A DNA stretch of 16,313 nucleotides from an uncultured Bacteroidales bacterium (GTDB taxonomy: Bacteria; Bacteroidota; Bacteroidia; Bacteroidales; Paludibacteraceae), in the NCBI GenBank assembly GCA_900556095.1, contig USNU01000004.1:1-16313 (forward strand), in the 5' to 3' direction. Shown one piece after another: positions 1 through 7,182 of this stretch (within the stretch, counting starts at the first letter, position 1; the number at the start of each line of letters is the position of its first letter). The notes below the pieces were generated by a model. That model was not told the DNA's origin, searched no databases, and was given only the letters and a program-made list of their open reading frames with translations. The position numbers and the translations under genes were made by a program.

Positions 1-170
1 TCGCCCGTTTGGTCGTCCAGCCTCGGCGTCTCCAGATTTCTGGCGTTTTGTATAACCGTAGGATTGGCGTTCTGGTTCGAGTTGTCGCCCGATGTTCCGT
101 CAGGAGTGTCGTCATTGCAGGCGATGAGCAAAAATATTGCACTAAAGAAAAGGATAGAGTTTATTTTCAT
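1..170 (-). CDS. Lipoprotein N-terminus, probable DNA/RNA non-specific endonuclease (partial)
   Basis: Only the first 56 codons are inside the window; the gene runs off the left edge. It starts at ATG (168-170) with a lipoprotein signal peptide: MK, a hydrophobic stretch, then the lipobox LLIAC with Cys18. A low-complexity acidic and Asn-rich linker follows (NDDTPDGTSGDNSNQN), typical of tethers on surface lipoproteins. The segment ARNLETPRL at residues 43-51 resembles the start of the NUC1-type (DNA/RNA non-specific) endonuclease domain as I recall it from Bacteroides lipoproteins, where an ARNLE-P-L segment precedes the catalytic region. The catalytic DRGH-type motif would lie outside the window, so the enzyme call is an inference. 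The lipoprotein call is solid. The gene lies downstream of the receptor operon, separated by a hairpin terminator and with its own promoter, so it is probably transcribed independently of it. Confidence 0.5.
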   Translation of the reverse strand, partial: MKINSILFFSAIFLLIACNDDTPDGTSGDNSNQNANPTVIQNARNLETPRLDDQTG

Positions 171-198
171 TGATATTTATAATTTCTTTTTCTATTTA

Positions 199-231
199 CA
201 AATATAAGGGATTTCTTTTTTTCTTTGCAAG
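199..231 (-). promoter_or_regulatory. Bacteroidota-type promoter for the partial endonuclease-like gene
   Basis: On the minus strand the -7 element reads TATATTTG (199-206), a perfect match to TAnnTTTG. A -33-like CTTG lies 21 bases upstream (228-231). The predicted transcript start is about 20-25 bases before the ATG at 170. The promoter lies after the operon hairpin, which supports independent transcription of the downstream gene. Confidence 0.55.
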
Positions 232-304
232 GTTTTTGCAAGAAAATAAGGAGAAGAAGAATATGTTTTCCGCAATTCGTTTACATGAATTGTCGGAAAC
301 AAAG

Positions 305-346
305 AAACCACCCCTGCAACAACTTTATTTTGTTGCGGGGTGGTTT
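305..346 (-). terminator. Hairpin terminator of the receptor/lipoprotein operon
   Basis: The arms AAACCACCCC-T-GCAACAA (305-322) and TTGTTGCGGGGTGGTTT (330-346) pair over 17 bp with one bulged T, around a short AT-rich loop. The hairpin lies 27 bases beyond the stop of the anchor-J lipoprotein. Only a short T-rich run (CTTTGTTT) follows on the minus strand. It separates the three-gene operon from the next lipoprotein. Confidence 0.8.
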
Positions 347-372
347 GTATTATTCTCTGCTTTTTCCTTATT

Positions 373-2406
373 TTATTCGGCGTAAGTGATTTCTATCGTT
401 TTGATACGCAATTGGACTCCACCACTACTTGACGTATGGTCATTTACTATTTTCCAATTGTTACCGTCTATTGTGGCATAAAGTTGTGTGTTGCCGACAT
501 AATTAGTACCTTGGTAGGAATCGCAGTTAAGTACAACTTTGGCGATGGGCTTGGAAGCTTTCAACGTCATCGAATTGAGTGCATACATGCGTACGCCTCC
601 TGTGGCCGTATAGAATTTAGGAGGATTGTTGCCTTCCTCTTGTGCAAAGATGATTTCAGTTCCTTCTGAATCAGTAGCTCCCAAGGGGTCACCCGCATTT
701 TCCCATCCGAAAGAGTTGAGGTCGGTGGTCGTTACGTTACCCGACGCGGTGGCCTCAGGAGCTGTCAGGCTCACGGTCGCTCCGTCTATGGCAATCAAGG
801 CATCTCCTTCTCCACCCGGAGTAGGTTCTGGGTCTGTACCCGGTTCTTCCGCGTTGCCGGATAACACCTTGATACTTTTCACCTCCCAAGTGGAGGATTG
901 AGTGTCTGTACAAGTATGACGAAGGGCTACGACAACGTTACTACCTATAAATTCAGACGGAATATTGATTTCCTTGTTCTTGAAAGTGAAATCTGCGTTA
1001 AGCCCATCGGTATCATAAGTTAACTGTGTCCACGTTGCGCTGTTTACATTACCTGTATAGTCCTTGCTTATGAGTATGGAATTATTGGCATTAAGATCTC
1101 CGCGTTCATAGTTGATGGCCATATTGATAGCCATATGTACAGCCGATGTGCTGCCAATCGTGAAAGCCGGACTCACGAAATAAGTCTCTCCGGCTTGGTT
1201 TTCTTTTTGTCCATCCCCGTTAAAGTCTTGGTAACCGGTAATCATGGCACTTTGGAAGTCATTGTACCATTCAAGGGTTCCGGAAACTGAAGTTGACGTA
1301 AAACCACCCAATGAACTTGTGAAATCCTGATTGAGATATTCGCCTTCCGGGTTTGGTTCTTCCGGTATATCCTCAATCTTTCCTTTGATGACCTCTATTT
1401 TCTTTACCTCCCACGTCGAGGATTGGGTGTCGCTACAGGTATGTCTCAAAGCTATATAGACTTTTCCTCCCATAAACTCAGCAGGAATAGCTGTTTTCTT
1501 ATTCTTGAATGTAAAGTCGGAATTGAGTCCTTCAGTATCATACGTTAATTGTGTCCACGTTGCACTGTTTGCATCGCCTGAGTAATTCTTGCTGATAAGA
1601 ATTGAATTGTTTGCATTGAGGTCACCACGTTCATAGTTGATGGCCATATTAGTAGCGACATACGCTTCTTCGATTTGTGACAGGTCTATTTCCGGACCGA
1701 CAAGGAAAGTTACTCCAGCTTGGTTTTCTTTCTCACCATCTCCATTAAAGTCCTTATATCCTGTAATCATGGCACTGGAATAATCATTGTACCATTCGAG
1801 GCTTCCGGATGTCGAAACGGAAGCAAACTCTCCGAGAGATTGTGAAAAGTCTGCGCTGAAGATGGCTTCGCCAGATTCCTCCGGCATGTCACCTATCTCT
1901 TGTCCGTCGAGGATGGCGGCTGTCACGCTTTTCACGCCCGACCCACCGAAGTACTTCTCCATGGTGCCATAGAGCAAGACTTCTTTGCCTAAGTTTTCTG
2001 GATGGGCTTGCAGGTTGAGTGCGTTACGCACATCACCGCTCGGAAGCTGTACGGCCATGCAGTCATTGATATTCTTGCTGTCGGGCGAACTGGCAATGAC
2101 GATGTTGGGAGCACCAGCTCCGTCAGCACCGAATACTACGTCTGATATGGTGTAACTCGGGCCGCCGTCTCCGGTTGAAACGGGAATGTAGCCCACGATA
2201 TAGGCTTTTACCCAAGCATATCCGCCGTTTTGGTTCAGCGAAGCACCTTTGACGGTATAGGGGGAATCTTTGGTTCCGGTTCCGTATATGCTGTTGGCAT
2301 CTCCCTTGCCCGGTATGTCGTAAGGGGAGGGAACGTCATTACATGCCTGGAACAGGAACATGCCTAATGTCAGGCATAATAGGCTGATAAAACTTTTCGT
2401 TTTCAT
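373..2406 (-). CDS. Surface lipoprotein with OB-fold-like N-terminus and two choice-of-anchor-J-like repeats
   Basis: A 677-residue lipoprotein. I chose the ATG at 2406 because it places a signal peptide with lipobox LFQAC (Cys22) at the N-terminus; an upstream in-frame ATG at 2475 would bury it. Residues about 45-175 (SPYTVKGA, AWVKAYIVGYI, VQLPSGDVR, GKEVLLYGT) look like the OB-fold-type DUF6359 domain. Residues about 180-345 and 355-520 are two near-duplicate jelly-roll-like units of the choice-of-anchor-J type, each with a calcium-loop-like DFNGDG[EQ]KEN and a shared STWEVK end. A Gly/Pro linker (EEPGTDPEPTPGGEG) leads to a C-terminal beta-rich domain of about 140 residues that I cannot assign. 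It is the last gene of the operon, 29 bp after the DUF5689 gene. I infer a ligand-binding partner of the receptor. No catalytic motif was seen. Confidence 0.75.
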   Translation of the reverse strand: MKTKSFISLLCLTLGMFLFQACNDVPSPYDIPGKGDANSIYGTGTKDSPYTVKGASLNQNGGYAWVKAYIVGYIPVSTGDGGPSYTISDVVFGADGAGAPNIVIASSPDSKNINDCMAVQLPSGDVRNALNLQAHPENLGKEVLLYGTMEKYFGGSGVKSVTAAILDGQEIGDMPEESGEAIFSADFSQSLGEFASVSTSGSLEWYNDYSSAMITGYKDFNGDGEKENQAGVTFLVGPEIDLSQIEEAYVATNMAINYERGDLNANNSILISKNYSGDANSATWTQLTYDTEGLNSDFTFKNKKTAIPAEFMGGKVYIALRHTCSDTQSSTWEVKKIEVIKGKIEDIPEEPNPEGEYLNQDFTSSLGGFTSTSVSGTLEWYNDFQSAMITGYQDFNGDGQKENQAGETYFVSPAFTIGSTSAVHMAINMAINYERGDLNANNSILISKDYTGNVNSATWTQLTYDTDGLNADFTFKNKEINIPSEFIGSNVVVALRHTCTDTQSSTWEVKSIKVLSGNAEEPGTDPEPTPGGEGDALIAIDGATVSLTAPEATASGNVTTTDLNSFGWENAGDPLGATDSEGTEIIFAQEEGNNPPKFYTATGGVRMYALNSMTLKASKPIAKVVLNCDSYQGTNYVGNTQLYATIDGNNWKIVNDHTSSSGGVQLRIKTIEITYAE
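862..1870 (-). repeat. Tandem intragenic duplication of about 0.49 kb, period 525 bp
   Basis: Two copies of one domain-coding segment lie in the anchor-J lipoprotein gene, at roughly 1387-1870 (N-terminal copy) and 862-1345 (C-terminal copy). The offset is 525 bp at every anchor compared: the LEWYND codons, the MITGY codons and the STWEVK codons. Protein copies share long identical runs such as NYERGDLNANNSILISK and NSATWTQLTYDT. They diverge around the middle strand (IDLSQIEEAYVAT against FTIGSTSAVHMAI). Confidence 0.85.
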
Positions 2407-2435
2407 ATTATTTCGTTTTTGTTGGTGAATGCATT

Positions 2436-3245
2436 TTATTGAATGTCTCTTGAAGTGCGTACGGTGAGTTGCCATTCGCCGTTATATTGGGTGAGTAACC
2501 CCGTGACGTCCACTTTTCCCATCTTCATGTACTCCGTAGAGAAGTTGGCGTAAGTGCTGGTGCGGAAAGGAATGTTGGTATTTCCTACCTTAAGGGTACG
2601 GTTTACACCGTTTCCTCCGTCGCCTTCTGCTTCCGGAGCATATTGCGTCAGTCCGTCGGCTTCTACAAATTCCGCATCGTTGATCTTGACAAAGAATGCC
2701 GCGTCGGCTTTATTGGCCGAAGACAGCCAGGCTTCGTCGATTTCCATAGGAGTCAGTTCGGGATAAGAAAGGTCTGGCTGGCCGATAACTTTGACATGTT
2801 CCTTCCATGTATATTCCGGCATGCGGCCTATCTTGCCTTGGTACAAGGTGCCTAACTGGGCCATGGAACCGTAACCGCCTACATAAAGTCCTTTACAGTT
2901 GATGGCTATTTTCTGGCCTACAGGTAAGAAAGCATACAGTCCGGTGGCGTTTATGCCCACAACTAAGGTACCGCTTCCGTCGTTGACGTACAGGTTCTTG
3001 TAGATGTTACCGGATTCGTCATCGCCTACCACCACACCGGAGATGACCAGGTTCTCTTGTACTTCTTCCGCTTTGTTGCTGCTGACTATGCCGGCATACT
3101 TTGTCTTTAAGTCAGCGATAGTCGTATTGGCTTCTCCTACAGCGGGATTGCCGTATGTATAATTAGTCGGGTCGTCATGGTGGTCCATACAGCCGGAGAA
3201 GACGGCCGCCAACATGGAGACGAGCAATAATTTAATATTTTTCAT
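2436..3245 (-). CDS. DUF5689-type OB-fold-like lipoprotein
   Basis: A 269-residue lipoprotein starting MKNIKLLLV with lipobox VFSGC (Cys19) and a His/Asp-rich tether (MDHHDD). I use the ATG at 3245; the TTG two codons upstream is less likely. Residues about 40-135 (TIADLKTKY, then NLVISGVVVGDDESGNIYKNLYVND, and PVGQKIAINCKGLYVGGYG) match the DUF5689 pattern: a short helix, then an OB-like barrel with a GxVxxDD-SGN-YK-L-V-D signature. Residues about 165-269 form a second beta-rich segment ending LLTQYNGEWQLTVRTSRDIQ, which resembles another OB-type strand set. The gene is 21 bp after the receptor gene and 29 bp before the anchor-J gene, so the three are almost certainly co-transcribed. It is probably an outer-membrane partner of the receptor. 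Ligand unknown; OB folds commonly bind nucleic acids or oligosaccharides. Confidence 0.8.
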   Translation of the reverse strand: MKNIKLLLVSMLAAVFSGCMDHHDDPTNYTYGNPAVGEANTTIADLKTKYAGIVSSNKAEEVQENLVISGVVVGDDESGNIYKNLYVNDGSGTLVVGINATGLYAFLPVGQKIAINCKGLYVGGYGSMAQLGTLYQGKIGRMPEYTWKEHVKVIGQPDLSYPELTPMEIDEAWLSSANKADAAFFVKINDAEFVEADGLTQYAPEAEGDGGNGVNRTLKVGNTNIPFRTSTYANFSTEYMKMGKVDVTGLLTQYNGEWQLTVRTSRDIQ

Positions 3246-3266
3246 ATTCAAGTTTATTTTAAAAGG

Positions 3267-5825
3267 TTAGAAGCGGAATCCTATGTTGAGGAACCCGTTG
3301 AGTCCTTGTGCGTAGTAATATTTAGAGTGGCGTGAGAACTGGTAAGGACGCTCGCGGCCGTCGTCGTAGGCATCGTCGCGGTTCTGTTCGTATCCTCCGG
3401 TTTTCATGTCCGTATTGTTGGTCACGTTGTTCAGCGTCAGGTTGATGCTCAGGGCGCGGCCTTTTTGCAGGCGGATGTATTTTCCGATGGAGAGGTCGAG
3501 CATGAAACCGCCGTCGAACTCTTCCTGTCCGGGGATGTTTACGCTTACCTTATTGCCGTCTTCACCTACGGTCCCGTTCTCGCCGGCTGACACACCCAAA
3601 ACCTTACCTAATCTGCGGTAAGTGGAGAAGTCGATGAATCCGCGGTGGTAGTAGTTACCGTTGATACTGAAGAACCAACCTTTCACATTGTAGTCCAGTC
3701 CGAGACTGTAGGCAGAGAGCGGAGTTCCGCTTTCTTTCATTCCGTCGATGTACACGACATCTTGCGTAGTTTCGCTTTCGTTTTCGTAAGTCAGATTGGC
3801 GTTCGGGTTGTTCACATATTCGGCGTTGTTGAATGTGCCCAACGCTTTCAGGGTCAGGTTTGACGTGAGTTTTACGCTGGCGGCCAGTTCTACTCCCATA
3901 TATTCTTTCTCTACCCCAGTCATCGACAGATAAGTGTAGCGCGACTCCTGGTCGTTGTAGAACTGGTCGAGTTCGGTCACATTGTTGAAACGCGTGTAGT
4001 AGCCGCTGACCTTGAAAGCGAAGATGGGTCCGTTGAACGCATAGCTGGCTTCGGCAGTCATTACTTCCTCGTTGGTCAGATTCGTGGCGAAGTCGTTCTT
4101 CAGACGGGGAGCGATGAAGGCATTGTAAGGCAACGGTGCGTTTTCTTCATATCCAAGCCCGACGTTGAACACGTGTTTGCCTCCGATACGGAAAGTCGCT
4201 CCGGCCTTGGCTCCGCTTTCCAAAAATTTGGCTGTGCCGCTCTTGCCTTTTGAGTTGTTGGCCGCACGACCGTTGCGCATCAAACCTTCACGTTCCATGG
4301 TCGTTCCGCCCAAACGTCCGGCAAAGAACAAACTGTAGAAGCTTTTATCGAATTGGTAGTTGGCCCAAACGTTGGCTTTGTTGACGAATATATTATAATT
4401 GTAGCCAAACTTGTCGTCTTCACCGATCAGGCGGTTGGGATTGTCCAGATCGTTTTGAATCATGCTGGAGTTGTAGCCGTAGTCACGAACGGAGAATTTG
4501 TCTACGTCCGTATATTTGTTGGCACCCAGCAAATCTTTCATGGTTTTGTAGTGCATGCCTTTGGTGGTGCTGGCGTTTACGCCGGCTGTGATATAACCGT
4601 ACTCGTCCATGTCGCGTTTCAGGGTGGAACCGAAGTTGAAGGCCATTTGGTCGTTATGACGATTCTCTACGTAGTACAAGGCTTCGCCCCCTAACGTGTT
4701 TTGTTGGGCGTTGGCAAAGTACATGGCATCCCAATCGAGTTGGCGGTGGGACTTTGCGCTGGTCCAGTAATTGTATGCGTTTTGCCAAGTCTCCACATCC
4801 TCGTCGCTCAACGGTTGGTTGAATACGTTGCCGCTGATTTGTCCGCTCGGTAACTTTTTGTAGTAATCCGGACGCGGGTCGGCGGCATTTCCACTCCATC
4901 CTAAAGCGCTGCTGGCATACATGCTGTATTTTCCGGAGAACGATGTAGACAGCTTGGTTCGTTCGTTGATGTCGAAATCCCAAGTGACAATCGCTGTCGG
5001 TTCGAAAGAATTTACCACACGTGCATTACGCTTTTCGCCGTTTTGGTAACCCCAGTTCGGGTTGTAGTAATGGTCGTTGGCCAACCAGTACGCTTCTTCT
5101 GTGGAAGAACCCTGCTGGGCACGTTCGGTGGGGGAACCCCAGGTCGTGAAGCTCAAGCTGTGTCGGTCGTTGAACCGTTTCTCGAACCCTAACAAATAGC
5201 TGAACGAATTGTAGAACGTACCTTCTACGAATCCTTCATTGGCCCAACGGTAACCGATGGAACCGGTGAAGGCCCATCCGTTGCTCATCAGTCCCGAAGA
5301 GTAGGTGTACATGCCTCGTGCACGATAGTTTCGATTGGTACCGGACAACGATAATTTGTGGCCTGTGGCGTATTGTCCGGCCCGTACATTAATATTATCC
5401 GCCCCTCCCACCGACGTATAACCGAATTGGTTCATCAGGAAAAACGGGGAGCCTTCACGGTTACGGGTTGCGTCGTTCAGTCCTCCGATGGAACTGTAAC
5501 TGAATACGCCTCGTTCGGCATCGTTGAACTGGATACCGTTGATGAACATGTCGTTGTTGGAATTTTGATAAGCCCTCAGGCGGAAGCGCATGGGACTGAA
5601 TAGATAGCCCACTTCAGACAAGTACAGGTCGTTGCCGACTCCTGTGATGGCCGAAACGGTCTGGCCCGCGTCGTCATCTTCATTGAGTTGCGATTCTGTG
5701 AACGAAAAGTCCGCATTCTCATTCTGTGCCCGTTGTTGGAGCACGGCCAGAGTGTCTGTCTGTTGTGCGTGGAGCAAGGCTGACACAAAGAATGCCGATA
5801 GAATCAAAGTTGTCTTTTTCCCCAT
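3267..5825 (-). CDS. TonB-dependent outer-membrane receptor
   Basis: An 852-residue beta-barrel transporter. The chosen start is the ATG at 5825 (MGKKTTLILSAFFVSALLHA), giving a type I signal peptide with cleavage at about LHA-Q; a GTG further upstream would extend it without sense. Residues about 40-140 form a plug-like domain (LSEVGYLFSPMRFRLRAYQ, then DMFINGIQFND and GGLND, comparable to the plug strands around the DGV motif in SusC-like proteins). The rest is barrel strands rich in alternating aromatics, ending GFLNIGFRF with the C-terminal Phe typical of outer-membrane proteins. It lacks the N-terminal carboxypeptidase-regulatory-like domain found in most SusC proteins, and I see no obvious TonB box. 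There is no SusD homologue next to it; its partners are two OB-fold-like lipoproteins. First gene of the operon, divergent from a secreted nuclease-like gene. Substrate not determinable from sequence. Confidence 0.9.
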   Translation of the reverse strand: MGKKTTLILSAFFVSALLHAQQTDTLAVLQQRAQNENADFSFTESQLNEDDDAGQTVSAITGVGNDLYLSEVGYLFSPMRFRLRAYQNSNNDMFINGIQFNDAERGVFSYSSIGGLNDATRNREGSPFFLMNQFGYTSVGGADNINVRAGQYATGHKLSLSGTNRNYRARGMYTYSSGLMSNGWAFTGSIGYRWANEGFVEGTFYNSFSYLLGFEKRFNDRHSLSFTTWGSPTERAQQGSSTEEAYWLANDHYYNPNWGYQNGEKRNARVVNSFEPTAIVTWDFDINERTKLSTSFSGKYSMYASSALGWSGNAADPRPDYYKKLPSGQISGNVFNQPLSDEDVETWQNAYNYWTSAKSHRQLDWDAMYFANAQQNTLGGEALYYVENRHNDQMAFNFGSTLKRDMDEYGYITAGVNASTTKGMHYKTMKDLLGANKYTDVDKFSVRDYGYNSSMIQNDLDNPNRLIGEDDKFGYNYNIFVNKANVWANYQFDKSFYSLFFAGRLGGTTMEREGLMRNGRAANNSKGKSGTAKFLESGAKAGATFRIGGKHVFNVGLGYEENAPLPYNAFIAPRLKNDFATNLTNEEVMTAEASYAFNGPIFAFKVSGYYTRFNNVTELDQFYNDQESRYTYLSMTGVEKEYMGVELAASVKLTSNLTLKALGTFNNAEYVNNPNANLTYENESETTQDVVYIDGMKESGTPLSAYSLGLDYNVKGWFFSINGNYYHRGFIDFSTYRRLGKVLGVSAGENGTVGEDGNKVSVNIPGQEEFDGGFMLDLSIGKYIRLQKGRALSINLTLNNVTNNTDMKTGGYEQNRDDAYDDGRERPYQFSRHSKYYYAQGLNGFLNIGFRF

Positions 5826-5912
5826 ATCTCGTAGATTTATTATATTGTTGTTACAAAGAAACACATTATTTTCAAATTAAAGTCATCCCGGACTAACTTT
5901 TTGCCATTTTTT

Positions 5913-5944
5913 TTTGGCTCGGTAGCCGAAAAAAGCCATATTTG
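5913..5944 (+). promoter_or_regulatory. Promoter for the secreted EEP-family gene
   Basis: TTTG (5913-5916), a 20-base spacer, then CATATTTG (5937-5944), one mismatch from TAnnTTTG. This gives a leader of about 30 bases to the ATG at 5981. The spacer holds a short inverted repeat TCGG-TAG-CCGA (5919-5929) that could be an operator. Confidence 0.6.
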
Positions 5945-5980
5945 TAATAGAGAATTAACAAAACGTTAAAAAAACATCTT

Positions 5981-7027
5981 ATGAAACGAATGTTTATGGT
6001 TATGGGCTTGTTCGTGCTGCTGTTTACGGCGGCACGTGCCCAAGAGAAGAAATTCGGCATGTATGCGGTTGGGTTTTATAATCAGGAAAATCTTTTCGAT
6101 ACCATTCATGACGAGGGGAAAAACGATTTCGAGTATCTGCCCGATGGGGCTATGAAATGGAACGGAATGAAGTATTTCGCGAAATTGAAGAACATGGCCA
6201 CTGTATTGTCGGAGATGGGGACAGACAAGTTGCCCAATATCGGTGCGTCTGTCATCGGGGTGTCTGAGGTTGAGAACAGCCGTGTGATGCAAGATTTGGT
6301 GGAACAGCCGCCTTTGAAAGCACGTGGAATGAAGTTCGTTCATATAGAAGGGCCGGACAAGCGTGGCGTAGATTGTGCGCTGATATACAATCCCCGTTTC
6401 TTTACACCGGAAAAGTCGTTTCTGCAACCTTATGTATATGAGGCGAAAGACAGTGCTTATCATACGCGTGGCTTCCTGACCGTACAAGGTAAACTGGCGG
6501 GCGATGATGTGACCTTTATCGTATGCCATTGGCCCAGCCGTGCAGCGGTTTCATACTATAGGGAGCGTGCAGGGAAACAAGTCCGTATGTTGAAAGACAG
6601 TATCAGCAAGGCAAATCCGGAAATGAAAATCATCGTGATGGGGGATATGAACGACGATCCTTTCAGTCCGAGTATGGCGAAAGCTTTGGGAGCCAAGCGC
6701 GAAATGAAAGATGTGGGCAAGTCCGATTTGTATAATCCTTGGTGGAACGTGCTGGCTAAAGACGGACGGGGCACGTTGATGTATGACGGCAAGTGGAACT
6801 TGTTCGACCAGATTGTAATGACTCCCAATTTATTGGATTTGGATGGTAAGAAGGATTATTCGACCTTGAAGTTCTTTAAGAATGAGATATTCTCGCGCAA
6901 TTATCTGTTTCAAACCGAAGGGCGATACAAAGGCAATACCAAGCGTACGCATGCCGGCGGAGTGTGGCTGAACGGTTATAGCGACCACCTTCCGGTTGTG
7001 GTATATTTGGTAAAAGAGATGAAATGA
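5981..7027 (+). CDS. Secreted endonuclease/exonuclease/phosphatase (EEP) family protein
   Basis: A 348-residue protein with a type I signal peptide (MKRMFMVMGLFVLLFTAARA-Q). The EEP/DNase I-like metal-dependent hydrolase motifs are all present in order: FYNQENLFD (residues 32-40), SEVEN (95-99, metal-binding Glu), RGVDCALIYN, VCHWPSR (His183), MGDMNDDP (Asp222 and Asn224), FDQIVM, and the terminal SDH (334-336). The family cleaves phosphodiester or phosphomonoester bonds in DNA, RNA, sugar phosphates or lipids; with a full active site the protein should be a working periplasmic or secreted phosphoesterase. It is divergent from the receptor operon, with 155 bp between starts, and has its own promoter and terminator. 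Beside another probable nuclease lipoprotein and OB-fold lipoproteins, a nucleic-acid substrate is the most likely, but a lipid or sugar phosphatase role cannot be excluded. Confidence 0.88.
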   Translation: MKRMFMVMGLFVLLFTAARAQEKKFGMYAVGFYNQENLFDTIHDEGKNDFEYLPDGAMKWNGMKYFAKLKNMATVLSEMGTDKLPNIGASVIGVSEVENSRVMQDLVEQPPLKARGMKFVHIEGPDKRGVDCALIYNPRFFTPEKSFLQPYVYEAKDSAYHTRGFLTVQGKLAGDDVTFIVCHWPSRAAVSYYRERAGKQVRMLKDSISKANPEMKIIVMGDMNDDPFSPSMAKALGAKREMKDVGKSDLYNPWWNVLAKDGRGTLMYDGKWNLFDQIVMTPNLLDLDGKKDYSTLKFFKNEIFSRNYLFQTEGRYKGNTKRTHAGGVWLNGYSDHLPVVVYLVKEMK

Positions 7028-7039
7028 CGCTACAAGCAC

Positions 7040-7079
7040 TCCCCCGAAACGGTAAAATACGCTTCGGGGGATTTTTTTT
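7040..7079 (+). terminator. Rho-independent terminator after the EEP gene
   Basis: The arms TCCCCCGAA (7040-7048) and TTCGGGGGA (7063-7071) pair perfectly and are followed by eight T (7072-7079). The hairpin starts 12 bases after the stop. Confidence 0.92.
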
Positions 7080-7101
7080 GTATAAAAGATATGGGCGGGA
7101 G

Positions 7102-7131
7102 ATTGGATTTGAAGAAAAATGCCTATCTTTG
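7102..7131 (+). promoter_or_regulatory. Promoter for fructose-bisphosphate aldolase
   Basis: ATTG (7102-7105), an 18-base spacer, then TATCTTTG (7124-7131), a perfect Bacteroidota -7 element. The leader to the ATG at 7183 is about 45 bases and AT-rich, as expected for a strongly expressed housekeeping gene. Confidence 0.75.
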
Positions 7132-7182
7132 TCCTACCAAAAAAGAGTGAAACGAATTGTTCTTTTTATAAATTATAAAGAT

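Noticed and set aside
170..385. A 71-codon plus-strand open frame over the intergenic hairpin
   Set aside because: It starts with a non-ATG codon, crosses the promoter and terminator, and has a low-complexity hydrophobic N-terminus with no homology I recognise.
4353..4694. A 113-codon plus-strand frame opposite the receptor gene
   Set aside because: It is a reflection of the receptor's codon usage; the minus-strand frame has a signal peptide, plug and barrel, and this one has no start context or domain.
5826..5912. A promoter for the receptor operon on the minus strand
   Set aside because: TTTCTTTG (5854-5861, minus strand) resembles a -7 element, but I find no TTTG at 18-21 bases upstream, so I do not call it as a feature.
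5966..6529. A 187-codon minus-strand frame opposite the EEP gene
   Set aside because: The plus strand holds all EEP motifs with a signal peptide and promoter; the antisense frame ends in the divergent spacer and shows no domain.
7024..7182. N-terminal extension of the aldolase reading frame
   Set aside because: It would translate through a rho-independent terminator and the aldolase promoter; the ATG at 7183 gives the normal family length.
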